Below are positions 1 to 11,680 of a stretch of 64,000 nucleotides of DNA, piece after piece. Within the stretch, counting starts at the first letter, position 1. The number at the start of each line of letters is the position of its first letter. The notes beneath the pieces are model-generated. The model was not told the origin of the DNA. It worked only from the letters and a program-made list of their open reading frames with translations, and did not search any database. This stretch comes from Guillardia theta CCMP2712 (lineage: Eukaryota > Cryptophyceae > Pyrenomonadales > Geminigeraceae), in the NCBI RefSeq assembly GCF_000315625.1, contig NW_005434595.1, forward strand, positions 218,895 to 282,894, in the 5' to 3' direction. The position numbers and the translations under genes are program-made.

Positions 1-337
1 AGGAAAATGTCTACTTGTGTTGTTTCATTCTTGATGGAAATATTGAGAGCAGGAGAGGGGATAGTGAGGAGATATAGTTTGTTGATCTCAGATGGCAACA
101 ATCTGTGCTTGTGATCTCCTCAATCTTCAATGATGTAGGTTGTTAATGTAACTTGTACTTTGGGAGCGGTTTGTTTTTGATGAAACATCATGACAGCAAT
201 GTTCTCATATTTCATTTTACTTTTACAACGCTGGTGAAGCGAAAGCAGCGAATGTCAATATCAGACAATCCCACTGAGAATTTCATTTCACCACATGAGT
301 TTTCATACATACATACCCACCGGGGAGGAAAATTTTG

Positions 338-634
338 ATGTCCAGAGCTGACTGGAGCCACATGATGAAAAAGAAGTTTGACAACTTGTCAAGAGCTCAA
401 ACCGCAGGAGAAGCAAGAGCCTCTCTGTCTTCAGTGAAGCCTTGCAAGGCGATCGGCTCGCAATGCAGCAACAACGGAAGAGCACTGGAGACAGTGGAGA
501 GGAACGACAGGGTCCTGGGCGGTGCAGACATTCTGAAGACCGAAGACAACTCTGTGATTACACGTCATGTGGTGGAATATGGACGAGGAGAAGACGACAT
601 GAAGCAAACGATAGATATCATGGTGAGATGAATG
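338..634 (+). CDS. possible first exon or short gene, unassigned
   Basis: An open frame starts at ATG 338 (MSRADWSHMMKKKFDN) and reads 97 codons of mixed, hydrophilic, protein-like composition before TGA. A good splice donor (ATG|GTGAGA) sits just before that stop, so it may instead be a first exon of about 97 codons. I could not find a convincing continuation downstream, where the plus strand soon enters AGGAG and GGGA microsatellites. No domain, signal peptide or membrane segment is visible. It converges on the minus-strand gene that starts at 4712, and it could be chance coding or part of that gene's 3' region. Function unknown. Confidence 0.3.
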
Positions 635-721
635 TAGTGGGTGTAGTAGTACTCCAGGGAAGCTAGCTGGAATCATACGAGTCAGGGGAGAGAGAAGAAA
701 GGAGAGATAGGAGACTAGAAC

Positions 722-774
722 AGGAGAGGAGAGGAGAGGAGAGGAGAGGAGAGGAGAGGAGAGGAGAGGAGAGG
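722..774. repeat. (GGAGA)n microsatellite
   Basis: About ten perfect copies of a 5-bp GAGAG/GGAGA unit. It lies beyond the last protein-like stretch of the neighbouring minus-strand gene. Confidence 0.9.
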
Positions 775-849
775 ACAAGGCGAGGGCAGAGGGCAGTAAA
801 TAGGACGAGTCGAGAAGAAGGTAGTCAAAGACAAAGGATCAGAGGAAGG

Positions 850-3800
850 GTTATCAAGCTCACTCTTTCTTTTGCGAAACACCATGACGGCATCTTTTGC
901 GTCCGATACCTGCAGTTTGCTATCTCGTCTTTCACTTTCTTTGAACATCCCTGTGGGATCGACAACGATCAAGGCAAGACAACGATCATGGTCAAGGTCA
1001 AGAGGAAGTGCGAAGATAGTGAGAAGAGGGGGAGAGGAGGGAAGGAAAGCTGATAGAAGTCGTAGGTGGATGGGGAGGGAGGGAGGGAGGGAGGGAGGGA
1101 GGGAGGGAGGGAGGGAGGGAGGGAGGGAGGGAGGGAGGGAGAGAGAGGCAGGAAGAAGAAAATCCGTCAACTCACCGCATCACTGCAAGTTTGTCCCCAA
1201 GAGATTGTACAAACACGTTCAGAGAAAGGCAAAGACAAGAAAAAAGTCTCACTATGATATCTCGTCCACGTTCTGCACAAACATCATAACAACTGTCGAT
1301 CTCAACACCATCTGATCATCAACTTTCAGCCCCCGACGATCTCTCAACAGAGGCAGCACCTGAACGTCGTTCTGAGTGAGAATAAAGTGACAACCAACAG
1401 CCTTGAGCAGATGGTGAGAAGACGCAGACGATGACAACAACAACCGTAAGAGCCAGCCAGGTGATGGCGTTGGTCGTGACTGCAAGAAGAAAAACTGCAG
1501 ATCTGTCTCGCACTTCACTCCCTCCCTCTCCTTCGCTCTTCTCCTCTCACCGGGTGATGCTGGAGATGTGGATGGGGTAGATGATATCGTCTTCCCCTTC
1601 CTCTCTCCTCTTCTCAACGCTGAACAGACAGACCAACATCGCTGTCTTGAGACGGTTGATCGCTTGCGTCATCAGCGTCAGGTAGACTCCAATGGCCGCG
1701 AGCTGCAGGGGGATGGGAACGTTGCAGAAGAGCGAGTCTCGCACGGACGGGCATGACTGAAGGACGAGAAGATCATGAGACGCAACGTCCGCGAGGCAAC
1801 AGATCAGGCGAACCTGCCAGAGGTACCACGCGAAAGCAGCTTGAACGAAGAAGGCGAGGAGAATCATCTGGTACGCGTGCAAATCATTCTCCTCCTCACC
1901 CTTCTCCTCTTCCTCCTCCTCCTCCTGCATCCCCCAGCTCTTCCTCCCTCCTCCTAGCCTGCCTCCTAGTGTTGTTCCTCACCGGACCAGCTTTGACGAT
2001 TGCATTGAATAGTCCTTCTTGAAACGCAAGGTGAATAAAAGCACCGTACGCATTCTCCGAGTTCTGAAACCGACATGTCAGTAGCAGCAACGACGACGAC
2101 GACGACGACGACGACAACAACAACAACAACATTATCATCATCACAGGGATTTGAAATCGGCAAACACAACTCTATTTGTGCCTCACGGACCTTCTCCCAC
2201 TCCACTCTCTGTACATTTCTGAACCATCTCATCCTAGCAACCCTCCGCTCGCTACCATCATATCCCCCTAAACCCCTCCTTCATATCAGAATCCTCTCTC
2301 ACCTGAATCCACATGGTGAGATCTTCGTCATCCTCCTCCTCAGCTCTCCGACCGTCTTCAAGCTCCTGTCAGATCAGACCCTTGTCAACACATCGCGTCA
2401 ACAGCTTGATGAAAGAATGCACTTGTTCCAACATCCCTCCTCCTAAGCTTCTGTGCGACATTCGTGATGGATTAATGTCTGCAAACGATCTTCAAGGGGA
2501 GAACAACACGAGCATCGCTTCATACGCGGAGAGTGTGTTGTCAAGGCTCCTGGCCCAGCTGAGAACCTTGATCGACTGGCTCTCATGCTTGCTTGAAGTT
2601 TCGATGGTCGCAACATCCGCATCTTTCCTCGCCGTCACCTTAATCTCTCATCTCCTCCTCCTCGCACCCTCTGGATCTTCGACGTCCGGATCATACCCTT
2701 CGGCTCCTCTCCATCATCCTCATCCTGACCAGAAGCGTCAAGTCTCGTTCGCCTGCTCCTCTCCCTCGTCCGTCCGTCCCTCTCCCCCCCGTTCCTCTCC
2801 CCCCAGCTCCTCCGGCCTTGTCCTCCTCAGGTGCTTCACCGATTCGAAGTCCTGGTCGCTTCCTGTCTTCTTGGGCATCACATGCATGATCGACTCCTCC
2901 TTCGGGCCCGTCATCGCTGGTACCGACAAAGAGTGAAATCTTACAAGGCTGTGTGAGATCGCTTCACTCGACTCTGACTGGACTGATGGTCAGCGCACTG
3001 CCACCAACTTCAAAGATTGTCGAAAACTCACCAAGTCGTTGTCAACATGCATCGGCGTCTTCTTCACTCGCTGTGGCAGGATAGATTTCATGTCAAGATG
3101 GAACTGAACGACTCTATCAGAGTTCGACTGTGTAGCTTTTGAAGCATGAAGAATTACGTTTGCTAGTTGAGCTTCAGAAGCTTCGCTCTCGCCGTCCCCT
3201 TCAACTCTCCTCCCCTGTCCGCCCAACCCTTATCTCCCTCCTCTCCTTTCTCTCCCTCCTCTCCTTGCCTGATAGTTCGCCCTCCTCCCCCCGTTCGCCC
3301 TCTCCCCCGCTATCTCTTCGACTTCCTGCAGCCCCAGTTTCTCGTCTGCTCCGACATACTGAAGCTTCAGGCCTTTTCCTCGTGCAAGCACGATCACGAG
3401 AGATTCCAGCACCTGCGCAACTTGAATGAAAGCAGTGAAAGCAGAGGAAGTAACAGTGTCAAGTAACGGGGATGGAAAGACTGAATCGAGGCAGAACGGT
3501 GGTCTTACTGAGATTCTTGCTTCTTTATCAGCGTCCTTTTGTTCCAGCTCAGTGATCTTGTGCTTTAATGCGGTGACATACTTGTCAGGCTTCACTTCCG
3601 CCGTCTGTGGGAGGAAATCAATACAACACACATCAACAATGATGGTCGTTCACTGCGGTTGAGTGGCACAAAGTTGCAACAGCACTGAAGTCTGCTGTTT
3701 GATTTGGCTTCGTAGGATTTCCTGAGTCACAACATGATCAGCTCCTCTGCCTCACCATCTCCTAGACCGTTGCTCCTTCACAGTAACGATAACTCCCTCT

Positions 3801-4712
3801 CCCCTTTCTCGCTGTCCCATCTTGGTCCTTACCGTTCCGCGGTGTTGGTTGCGCGCTGTTAGGATTGCTTCTTAGCTTCGTTCGAGGGCTCAACGAAATT
3901 TTCGTTTGCTCTACAATATGCTCCCAAATGTCCTGCAGAAAGGTTTTCAGTGGATGCTCTCCACCTTCGCCCCTGATCATTTCTGCTCTCAACAAGCACA
4001 CTGCTTCCTCCCCCTCCCTCCACTCCCCTCCCTCCTCCCACTCCTTCCCACTCCTCACCGATGGTGGCGGAGTTGCTTCTGCATCGGACACCCTTGGTGT
4101 AGTTGACCTTGAAGATCGCTTCCCTTTCGCCACCGCCGTGCTCTGCGCGTTCTGCCATGGCCTCTACTCTCACTCTCTCCTTCCTCCCCCCCCCTCCTCC
4201 TCCCTCACCCCTCGCGCGCTCCTCGGCGTCGGCTGCCCCGCGAACATCTCCACATCCCACTGCTCCGTCTGCCGCCGCGTCACTCCCTCCCCTCCCTCCC
4301 CTTGGCGTGCGCTCACCTCGGATGTAGCAGGGGAGGTGCTGGAGAGCTTGCTCCTGGCCTTGCGCAGTCCCGAAGTCTGCGAGGACAGGGCAGGGTCAAG
4401 TGAATGTTGAAGGAGGAAGGGGGAAGGGGACGGAAGGAAAGCAGAACGTTGTAGATACAAATCAGAGTGGCAGGGAGAGAAGGGAGAGCAAAAGAGATGG
4501 TCAAACGTATGTAGAGAGTATAGGAGGCTATGTCTTGCAGTGTTTGAGAGGTGAAGTAACTCAGTGACAAGGCTTAGCAAGATCGGCTTGCTGACACGTG
4601 TGTGTCGGAGGTGACGATCGAGGTGGGCAATATGGTACAACTCAGCCATGGTGGGGGAAGGAGTCAGCCATGGAACGAGGAGACACGTCATGAAAAGGAC
4701 GAATCTGCTCAT
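850..4712 (-). CDS. unassigned secreted or membrane protein, multi-exon
   Basis: The best start is ATG 4712, giving a textbook signal peptide (MSRFVLFMTCLLVPWLTPSP, then TMA). Downstream on the minus strand are many short protein-like segments flanked by GT/AG sites: a KVNYTKGVRC segment (about 4.1 kb), a charged helix with VTALKHKITELEQKDADKEA (about 3.55 kb), VAQVLESLVIVLARGKGLKL (about 3.35 kb), MTGPKEESIMHVMPKKTGSD (about 2.87 kb) and IETSSKHESQSIKVLSWARS (about 2.58 kb). Hydrophobic stretches follow: YGAFIHLAFQEGLFNAIV (about 2.03 kb), MILLAFFVQAAFAWYLWQ (1.85 kb), IPLQLAAIGVYLTLM (1.7 kb) and AITWLALTVVVVIVCVFS (1.45 kb). The last recognisable part is VVDPTGMFKESERRD (about 0.95 kb). 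This suggests an ectodomain followed by at least three or four membrane spans. Exon joins and the stop are not resolved, and two adjacent genes cannot be excluded. I recognise no family. Confidence 0.5.
1072..1143. repeat. (GGGA)n microsatellite
   Basis: About 17 near-perfect copies of GGGA on the plus strand. It sits in an intron or the 3' region of the minus-strand gene and creates artificial Gly/Arg-rich and Pro/Ser-rich frames. Confidence 0.9.
2088..2145. repeat. (GAC)n / (AAC)n compound microsatellite
   Basis: A run of GAC triplets passes directly into a run of AAC triplets and then degenerate ATC triplets. It lies within a presumed intron of the minus-strand membrane-protein gene. Confidence 0.85.
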
Positions 4713-4904
4713 CACGTTCAGCTCGGTACCGGGAGCTCCGCCATGGAGGCGATATTTGACCTTCTGCCGAGGAATAACAGGAAAATATGCTATTTGTACC
4801 AATGATTTATTGAATTGACACTACTAAGAGAAATTCGACTTATTAAGTGAAATGGTAGCAATTTGAAACAAGGGTCGGAAGGGGTCAATTTCCCTACAAA
4901 TGAC

Positions 4905-4950
4905 GGGGTACTGCATGCAGACTGGGGAGCTGACAGACATGCAGTACCCC
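4905..4950. repeat. perfect inverted repeat (13-bp arms)
   Basis: GGGGTACTGCATG at 4905-4917 is repeated as its exact reverse complement CATGCAGTACCCC at 4938-4950, with a 20-bp loop between them. It could form a hairpin in DNA or RNA, or be the remains of a small mobile element. It lies upstream of the minus-strand gene starting at 4712. Confidence 0.85.
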
Positions 4951-5139
4951 ATTTGATCAACCAGAAAAGGGGGGTAGTGGTGGAGGTACAGTTGTATCTC
5001 CAGTGCAGTTCCGACCCTTGATCCTTTTTGATTATAAATTTGTACTGTGTAAGGAGTTAAAATGTTATTGAAATATTTTGTGTTATAAATTGGTCATATC
5101 CCGGTGACCAAGAAGTTGTACCAAACTTCTCTTCTAAAG

Positions 5140-5440
5140 GCTCCGGGCCGCCGGGGTCACGAGTCACTCACCAGTGCAGCTCCGGCACCAGATGCTCGGG
5201 CCCGGCCCGCTCCGAGCCGCTCGGTGCGGTGACGCCGCGGCAAGAGGCTCTGATCCGATGATCAGTCCGACACTGCGGACTGGCGGCCGCGGGCCCGGGG
5301 GGCGCGGCACTACTCAGTGGCTGCCAGTATATCCGAAGCCTAGAAAATGCCCAAACCGTGCCGCAGGCTCCGGAAGCGGGCCCGGCCACCGGGGGCTCGG
5401 AGTCACTACCCGGCGTTCCGTGTGACGGTGAAAGATTTGC
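5140..5440. other. GC-rich island
   Basis: About 300 bp of strongly G+C-rich, CpG-rich sequence in a spacer that is otherwise near-average in composition. It contains GGGCCCG, CCGGGG and GTCACTC/GACTCA-like words shared with the islands at 24,890-25,000 and 29,020-30,140. Open frames here are probably an effect of base composition. Confidence 0.6.
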
Positions 5441-5684
5441 GGAGTGGCAGACCCGCGGCCTAACTGACTTCCAGAGTCACGACGCTCAGTAGCCCAAAGA
5501 CTCTGTGACTTCCGAAAGGTTTGAGGATTCATTTCTACTCATGAGCGAGCAAATCTCATTTGGCAAGGATAGGCAAGACACTATGAGAAAGCTCCATGAG
5601 GTCGTTAGATTGGAATGAGAGCTCAGGAGATAGGTCCTCCCCTCTCAATCCGCCCTCAGACCACCTCGCGCTGCTTATCCTCTT

Positions 5685-7250
5685 ACTTGGCTGAGAAGGG
5701 GTTGAGGCTAGGAACGCCGGATTCCGACCTAGTGCCCTCGGAGAGCTACAGAGATTGGAGGAAGGAAGAGGATCAGAGAAGAGATACGAGGAGAAGCGAG
5801 CCTACCTTCTCGATCTGGGCGTCTACCTTGGTGCTCCTGCTCCTCAGCTTTTGCTCAAGGCTGCACCATCGACAGTATTACAAAGTCTTGACGAGGAGGA
5901 GGAGGAGGAGGAGGAGGAGGAGGAGGAGGAGGAGGAGGAGGAGCTTACGAGCTGATTTCGTTGCTCTCGAATCTCTCCTTGCCCGTGGCACCTGGGAACG
6001 TCATTTTCCTCGTATCAGGGGGAGAGGGTCTACCAGCGACGGACTGCCTTCCAGGCCTGCTCCTCTGCAGAGGAAGACTCATTAAAAGGCAAGGCAACAA
6101 GGAATGGGGTAGTCAAACCTTAGGAGCGTCCAAGTTGAGCTTGACGCCCTCGGTTTCAGACTGCAAGACAATGAGGCTGGCCCAGCAACAAAGTTGCGGT
6201 TCTCAGAGGAAGCAAGAAGAATCGACGCGGATGAAGGTGAGTGGAAATGAATGGAAATGACGACATGAATACAGGTGAGCAAGAGGACTAGCAGGATCGA
6301 ACCTCAGCCTTTGGCTCTTTGGACTTGACCTCGCCGAACTTGGGCATGCTCATCTGGAATCAACAACCGATCAAACACCCTGGAAAGCTTGATCGAAGGT
6401 CGTTTCACCTTCCTTGCTGGCTTCGGAGCATCTCCTTCTTCTTCTGAGAGAGTAGATGTGTCAGCAGAGGATGGGAGGACGCAATTTCAAGTTGCAATCG
6501 TTGAAAAGAACTTCATGTCTGAGCGCAAACTTAGTACCTTGAGCAGCCTTCTTCCTCTGGGGTCCAAGCTTGGGCACCGTGAAGCCTTAGATGAAGGTCA
6601 CCATCATCACCGCGATAGTTTCTGGAACCGCTCACCAGGTTTCTTGCTAACGGGCTCCGGGGCAGGGCCGTCAAGATCTACCCCGAGATCCTTGGATGCC
6701 TTTGCGCACCGTGAGGTCAACGAGGTTCGCAACAGTTCAAAGTCACCTTCTTCCTGGAAGCACTCTCTGTGATCGACTGGAGTGCCGGCGGCATCAGGTT
6801 GAGTCCTGCAGCCTGACATGTTGGCATCAGCAGGACGGAACACTGACATAGGCACCCACATCCGCTGACTTGGCAGCGAGCACTGGAAGAGTGAGCAGGG
6901 TTGATGCGATTGCAGCCCGACGACTCAGCCGCTCCTGAGCAGCAGCAGGGAGCTTATCAGCACCATAACAACATGGTGTTCGACTTCATACCTCTGAGGA
7001 CATGGCGAGCGAGGCGACATTGCATGCAGCTCCAGCTCGAGCTGAAAAGGGATCAGATGGTTTGTACGAGGACAAGAAGAATAAGAGGAACCGGAGACGG
7101 GCTTCAAAGCAGGAGAGCTGACGTATGCCTGAGTGAAGGAAATGGATGTCAACCGGCCAGCAGCCCTTCGTTGACATTCACCTCAACCGAGGAGACTTGG
7201 CAGGACAAAGCTGCAGTAGCAACGATGCCAATGGACTTCCAGGAAGGCAT
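5685..7250 (-). CDS. predicted thylakoid-lumen protein with three-part targeting sequence, unassigned
   Basis: Start ATG 7250. Joining exons by phase gives a protein of about 237 residues. Residues 1-23 (MPSWKSIGIVATAALSCQVS...) form an ER signal peptide. AYVSSPALKPVSGSSYSS follows as a hydroxylated, basic transit-like segment. Near residue 70 comes SRRAAIASTLLTLPVLAA, a twin-arginine signal of the kind that directs folded proteins into the thylakoid lumen. The mature part is short, charged and Pro/Lys-rich, with two similar motifs (TVPKLGPQRKK and SMPKFGEVKSKE), then a charged helix containing EEQAWKAVRR and KLRSRSTKVDAQIEK; it ends at TAA 5685-5687. About 13 small introns are implied, one holding the (GAG)n run at 5892. 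The known route for such signals in complex-plastid algae is ER, then plastid, then Tat translocon. I do not recognise the mature domain; it is not a phycoerythrin alpha chain by eye. Exon ends near 5.7-6.1 kb are the least certain. Confidence 0.6.
5892..5943. repeat. (GAG)n microsatellite
   Basis: About 17 GAG triplets. In my splice model it falls inside an intron of the lumen-protein gene, not in the protein. Confidence 0.9.
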
Positions 7251-7611
7251 TCTAGTTTCTGGGATAACAAAACGTCATGATCAGGTAGAGCAGGATCGTC
7301 TTCCTTCTTCATTTTCCTTACATCTTCTTTACTAGATTCCTGTCTGACAATTCTTCATCTCATCCCTCCTTTTCAAGCCTCCCGGATCTGCTTTATTCTC
7401 TTCTCTTCTCTTCTCTTCTCTTCTCCTCACCATGATCCCATCTCTCATCTTCCTTCTCTCCTCTCTCCTCTCTCTGATCTCTATTATTATTTGAGTTTAT
7501 TAGACTGTTAGTCGAGGATTTCATACCTAAGAACTATTGCTCTCTGCGCATCTCTCGCCTATTTATCCGTCTAAAGGGGTTCCCAACCTTGGGAGGTCGG
7601 CCCTTTGCCGA

Positions 7612-7668
7612 TCTCTAAACCCTAAATCCTCTAATCTCTAAATCCTAAACCCCAAACTCTAAATCCTC
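7612..7668. repeat. degenerate telomere-like repeats (CCCTAAA type)
   Basis: Several imperfect units in a row: CTCTAAACCCTAAATCC, TCTCTAAATCCTAAACCC, then AAACTCTAAATCC. They resemble the plant/algal-type telomere unit CCCTAAA/TTTAGGG but are degraded. This is probably an interstitial telomere-like tract. Confidence 0.6.
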
Positions 7669-8195
7669 TCCCTATCTCTCCTCTACTCGCCTCCCCTCCA
7701 CTTAATCTTCCTCCTCCTTCTCCTCTCCCAGCCTTCACTCATCCTCCCTTCTCTTCTGTGCTGTACTGTTCTGCCCACCACCTTACCCCCCTCCCCCCCG
7801 CCCCCCCTCTCCTCCTCTTCTCTCCTCTCTCCCTCCTCCCTCCTCCCTCCTGTCGCCTTGTATCGCCTCTCGGGGATCGTATTTCGTCAGCCATCTTCTG
7901 ACATCTTTTATGCCTCATCCCCGCGCAGGTTTCTAGGATATTTCTCTGCGACTGCTGTTCTAAATGACACTGTCTCTGATGCAAATTCTAGAACTTGTCC
8001 TAGATTTGACCCAGTTTCTGCAATTTTACACAACCCCAATTTCGACCACCCCTACCCCCATTTTCACTCACAAATATATGGATAGTACCCGGTACTTCAG
8101 TATCTGGCTGGTCAGTCCACCTCCTTTCCTTTTCAATAGGCGTAACTCTACGACAAATTACAGAAATGGGAGTAGGCGCAGGCGCACGTAGAAAG

Positions 8196-8339
8196 AAGCA
8201 GCAGGAGCAGCAGGAGCAGCAGGAGCAGCAGGAGCAACAGGAGCAACAGGAGCAGCAGGAGCAAGAGAAACAACTGGAGCAATAGGAGGAGGAGGAGGAG
8301 GAGGAGGAGGAGGAGGAGGAGGAGGAGGAGGAGGAGGAG
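8196..8339. repeat. (GCAGGA)n then (GGA)n compound repeat
   Basis: An array of GCAGGA/GCAACAGGA hexamers (8196-8270) is followed by about 18 GGA triplets (8285-8339). It ends about 350 bp upstream of the ABCG start codon. Confidence 0.85.
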
Positions 8340-8685
8340 CGACCTGAATATTGGCAGGAAAAATTAGATGAGAAAAGAGATTGAATTAGTTTTCAGACTG
8401 AGATGGAAACGATCTAAGGGGATGCCACCTTGTAGAGCAAAACGGCGAACAGGAAGATTTGAGTTTGGAAGCCAAAGTATCGACGATAGCTGACGAAAAA
8501 GTTTACAGGACCGTCCAGAGGGCCTGATTGTCCTTCCAGAAGGCTTTCATTCTCCAAAGGGTAGATTATTGAACCTGATCGTGAGATTGAAGATGCCAGA
8601 ATCTGCTGAGCTGGTTGATTGATTGCATGCACAATGACTTCATTCTTTTTCGTCATTGATTTGTGCTGGTGATCGCTTTCCAACC

Positions 8686-10584
8686 ATGAATCATTGGACA
8701 ACTTCGATCAGCAAGAATGCTATTGTTGAAGGAGGGTTAGTGCTGGAAAGGGATACAGAATCGCCACTGCACACCTTGACCTCATCCAATCAACTTTCGT
8801 ATGAGATAGGTGAAGCTAAATCCACTGAATCAGAAGAAGATGTTCGAGTCGATGTCTTCTCAACAGAGTTCGTCGATATTCCGCTGTCAAAGACTTCGTT
8901 AGCAAGAAGCCCCAGCCTCAAGCATCGATCTAGACTCCTCAGGAATTTTGTCGGCAATGAATCAAATCCCATCGAAGTTTCTTTCTGGAACTTGAAGATG
9001 GAGGTTCCAGATGCAAACGCTCGTGTCGGGCTCTGTGCCTCCCCTCCCAGGAAGACCATCCTCTCCAGCGTCACTGGCGTCTTCGAGCCGGGAAAGTTCA
9101 CAGCCATCATGGGGTCGAGCGGAGCAGGAAAGACGACGCTTCTCAACGCAGTGGCAGGGGAGGCAGCAGGCGGCATCCTCTCGGGAGCTGTGCGGTTCAA
9201 TGGAGCCAAGGTTGACACAGCTACGATCCGCAGGCTTCGCGCTTTTGTGTTCCAGGATGATGTAGTGATGGGTACCATGACAGCCTACGAGGCTATCAGC
9301 ATGTCGGCGAAGCTGAGACTTCCCCCGGACATGCCGCTCGAAGAGAAGATGAGGCGAGTAGATCAGGTGATTGAGATTTTGCAGCTGGATCAGTGCAAGG
9401 ACAACGTGATAGGCTATCCCGGAGAGAAGAGCGGGGTCTCAGGAGGAGAGAGAAAGCGTATCAACATTGCCATGGAGCTTATCACGAACCCTTCTGTGCT
9501 GTTCCTGGATGAGCCAACTTCCGGCTTGGATACTCATACAGCACACAGCGTCTGCAAGACGTTGAAGGAGCTGGCTGCTGCTGGCAGGACGGTCGTTGCG
9601 ACGATTCACCAGCCGTCCTCGGACATCTTCCACATGTTCGACAACCTGCTCCTGCTCGCCAGTGGTCGCATCCTCTACCAGGGGCCGTCCAGATCCTGCA
9701 TGGACTACTTTGCAACGAGAGGCAGCCCATGTCCTCAGTTCACAAACCCGGCCGATCACATCTTCATGAAGGTCCTCAACGATCAGCTTGCCAGCAGTGA
9801 GCTCGAGCGCAAGGCGAAACGAGAGCAGATCGAGGGGTTGCTGTCGGAGTATGCGGAGTCTTCGACGTTCAAGGACATGGAGGCCCGCGTGAAGGTCCCA
9901 GGAAGCGGAGTGGACAAGAGCTCTTCCAGCTTCTCTCCCAGCCTGCTGCTCCAGATGAGCGTCCTCTTCGGCCGTGCAAAGAACAACGCGATAAGAAACC
10001 GGCTGATTCTCAGGGCCAAGATCGGCCAGTCACTGTTCATGGGGCTTCTCATGGGGTTGATCTATCGTGACTTGCAGACTAACCAAAAGTCGATCCAGGT
10101 CAACCCTGCTGCGATCTCATTGCGATGATTGAAATCTTCTGAGTAGAATCGGACCGGGGCCCTCTTCTTCGTATCTGTTAACGTCACCATGTCAGCTGCC
10201 ATGACAGGTGGTCGCTCTAATCTGAAGTTAAAAGTAGATGTGAAAGGAGAAGATAGTTAGAGCCATTTACATTTCAAAGATAGATTAGCAGTGAAAGAGG
10301 TATTGACTTCGACCGGCTGATATTTGAGCAGTCATCTCAGCCTTCGGTGTCGAGCGAGTCGTGTTTGAGAGGGAGCGGAGCATCGGAATGTACAGGTGGG
10401 TGTGACAGAGGAGGAGAGACAGTCGACTTAACTTGAGTTCTGACAGCACGTTTGCATACTTCCTAGCAAAAATCATTGTCGAGCTTCCTCACAACATCAT
10501 TTTTCCGTTCATACAAGCGAACATCGTGTACTTTCTGCTGGAGCTGCAGCTGTCAGCGCACCACTGGATCACATGGTGGGTTGT

Positions 10585-10672
<88 letters not shown>

Positions 10673-11158
10673 CCAGCTCATCATTTTTGAAGGTGCGTTA
10701 TCTTTTCTATGCTCAATAACGTCGGGAATGCTCTTGGGATCTGGTGAGGGTTGAGAGGTGGAGTGTGTGCTTGTCGATGACGCTGTCTACTATGACAGCC
10801 TCGCTTGCTTGTTCAAAGATCTTGAGGCCACTGTACAGATCGGTGAAAGAAGTCAGGATTGATTCATCTCCTCATGGTGTTTCTCAGCTCCCGTCTTCAT
10901 CCTACCGCTCACACTCTTCAGCGGCTTCTTCGTAAATCAGAAGGGTAGCAAGTCAACCTGATTGTCAACCGTCGGTTCATGTTGCATGCAGGCATTCCTG
11001 TCTACTTCGATTGGATCAAATACATCTCTCCCATGCGCTATAGGTAACCCACACATGTCATCCTGCTGTTGCTGCTGCTGTACTCGTCTGCTGTTATCAC
11101 CGACTTCACCTTTCTTCCCAGCCCCCGTTCTCTCTCTGTCTCTCGGCCCCTCTCTCTG

Positions 11159-11192
<34 letters not shown>

Positions 11193-11616
11193 GCTCTCCC
11201 CCCCCCCCTTCCCCCTCTCAATCTCACTATTTTCGCAGCTTCATGGCTTTCATGCTGAACGAGTACACCGGTCACTCTCCTTCGCTTCCGTTGAATTACC
11301 AGCGTCTCATGTCGAGCAGGTCTGAAGCTCAAGTGCGATGATAACGAGCTTGTCGCTCGACCCTCTTGTCCTCTCTTGAAGGTTCCAACAGCAAGTCTCT
11401 CCTCCATACTGACCTCCAGCCCTCACAGGCCGGCACCGCCACCTCCCTTCCTGTCTACAAGCCCTGCTTCTGCCCCGTAGTGGATGGAGTTCAGGTCCTG
11501 CTTGCTCAAGTCTTGCTAGGGTCTGATGCTCGTGTAGGTGTTGAATCAGATGGGAATGACAGGAGACCTCACGATCTGGTTCCGCCTCTCCTCCTCCTCC
11601 TCCTCCTCCCTCCCTC

Positions 11617-11680
<64 letters not shown>

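Larger units (their letters stand above)
4713..5684. other. intergenic spacer between two minus-strand genes
   Basis: I see no gene here. The left part is A+T-richer and holds a perfect inverted repeat (separate entry). From about 5140 to 5440 the composition changes abruptly to strongly G+C-rich, CpG-rich sequence with GGGCCCG-type words mixed with GTGACTCA-type words. The same style recurs at 24.9 kb and 29.0-30.1 kb. Confidence 0.6.
7251..8685. promoter_or_regulatory. divergent intergenic region (lumen-protein gene / ABCG gene)
   Basis: This spacer separates two divergently transcribed genes, so both promoters should lie here. I see no gene. It contains long C+T-rich tracts (7380-7860), degenerate telomere-like repeats (7612-7668), a TACCC-containing stretch (8040-8095) and two triplet/hexamer arrays just before the ABCG gene. 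No defined promoter element could be recognised. Confidence 0.45.

Noticed and set aside
872-1315. Gly/Arg/Glu-rich plus-strand frames through the GGGA array
   Set aside because: Open only because of the microsatellite; no splice or protein-like context on that strand.
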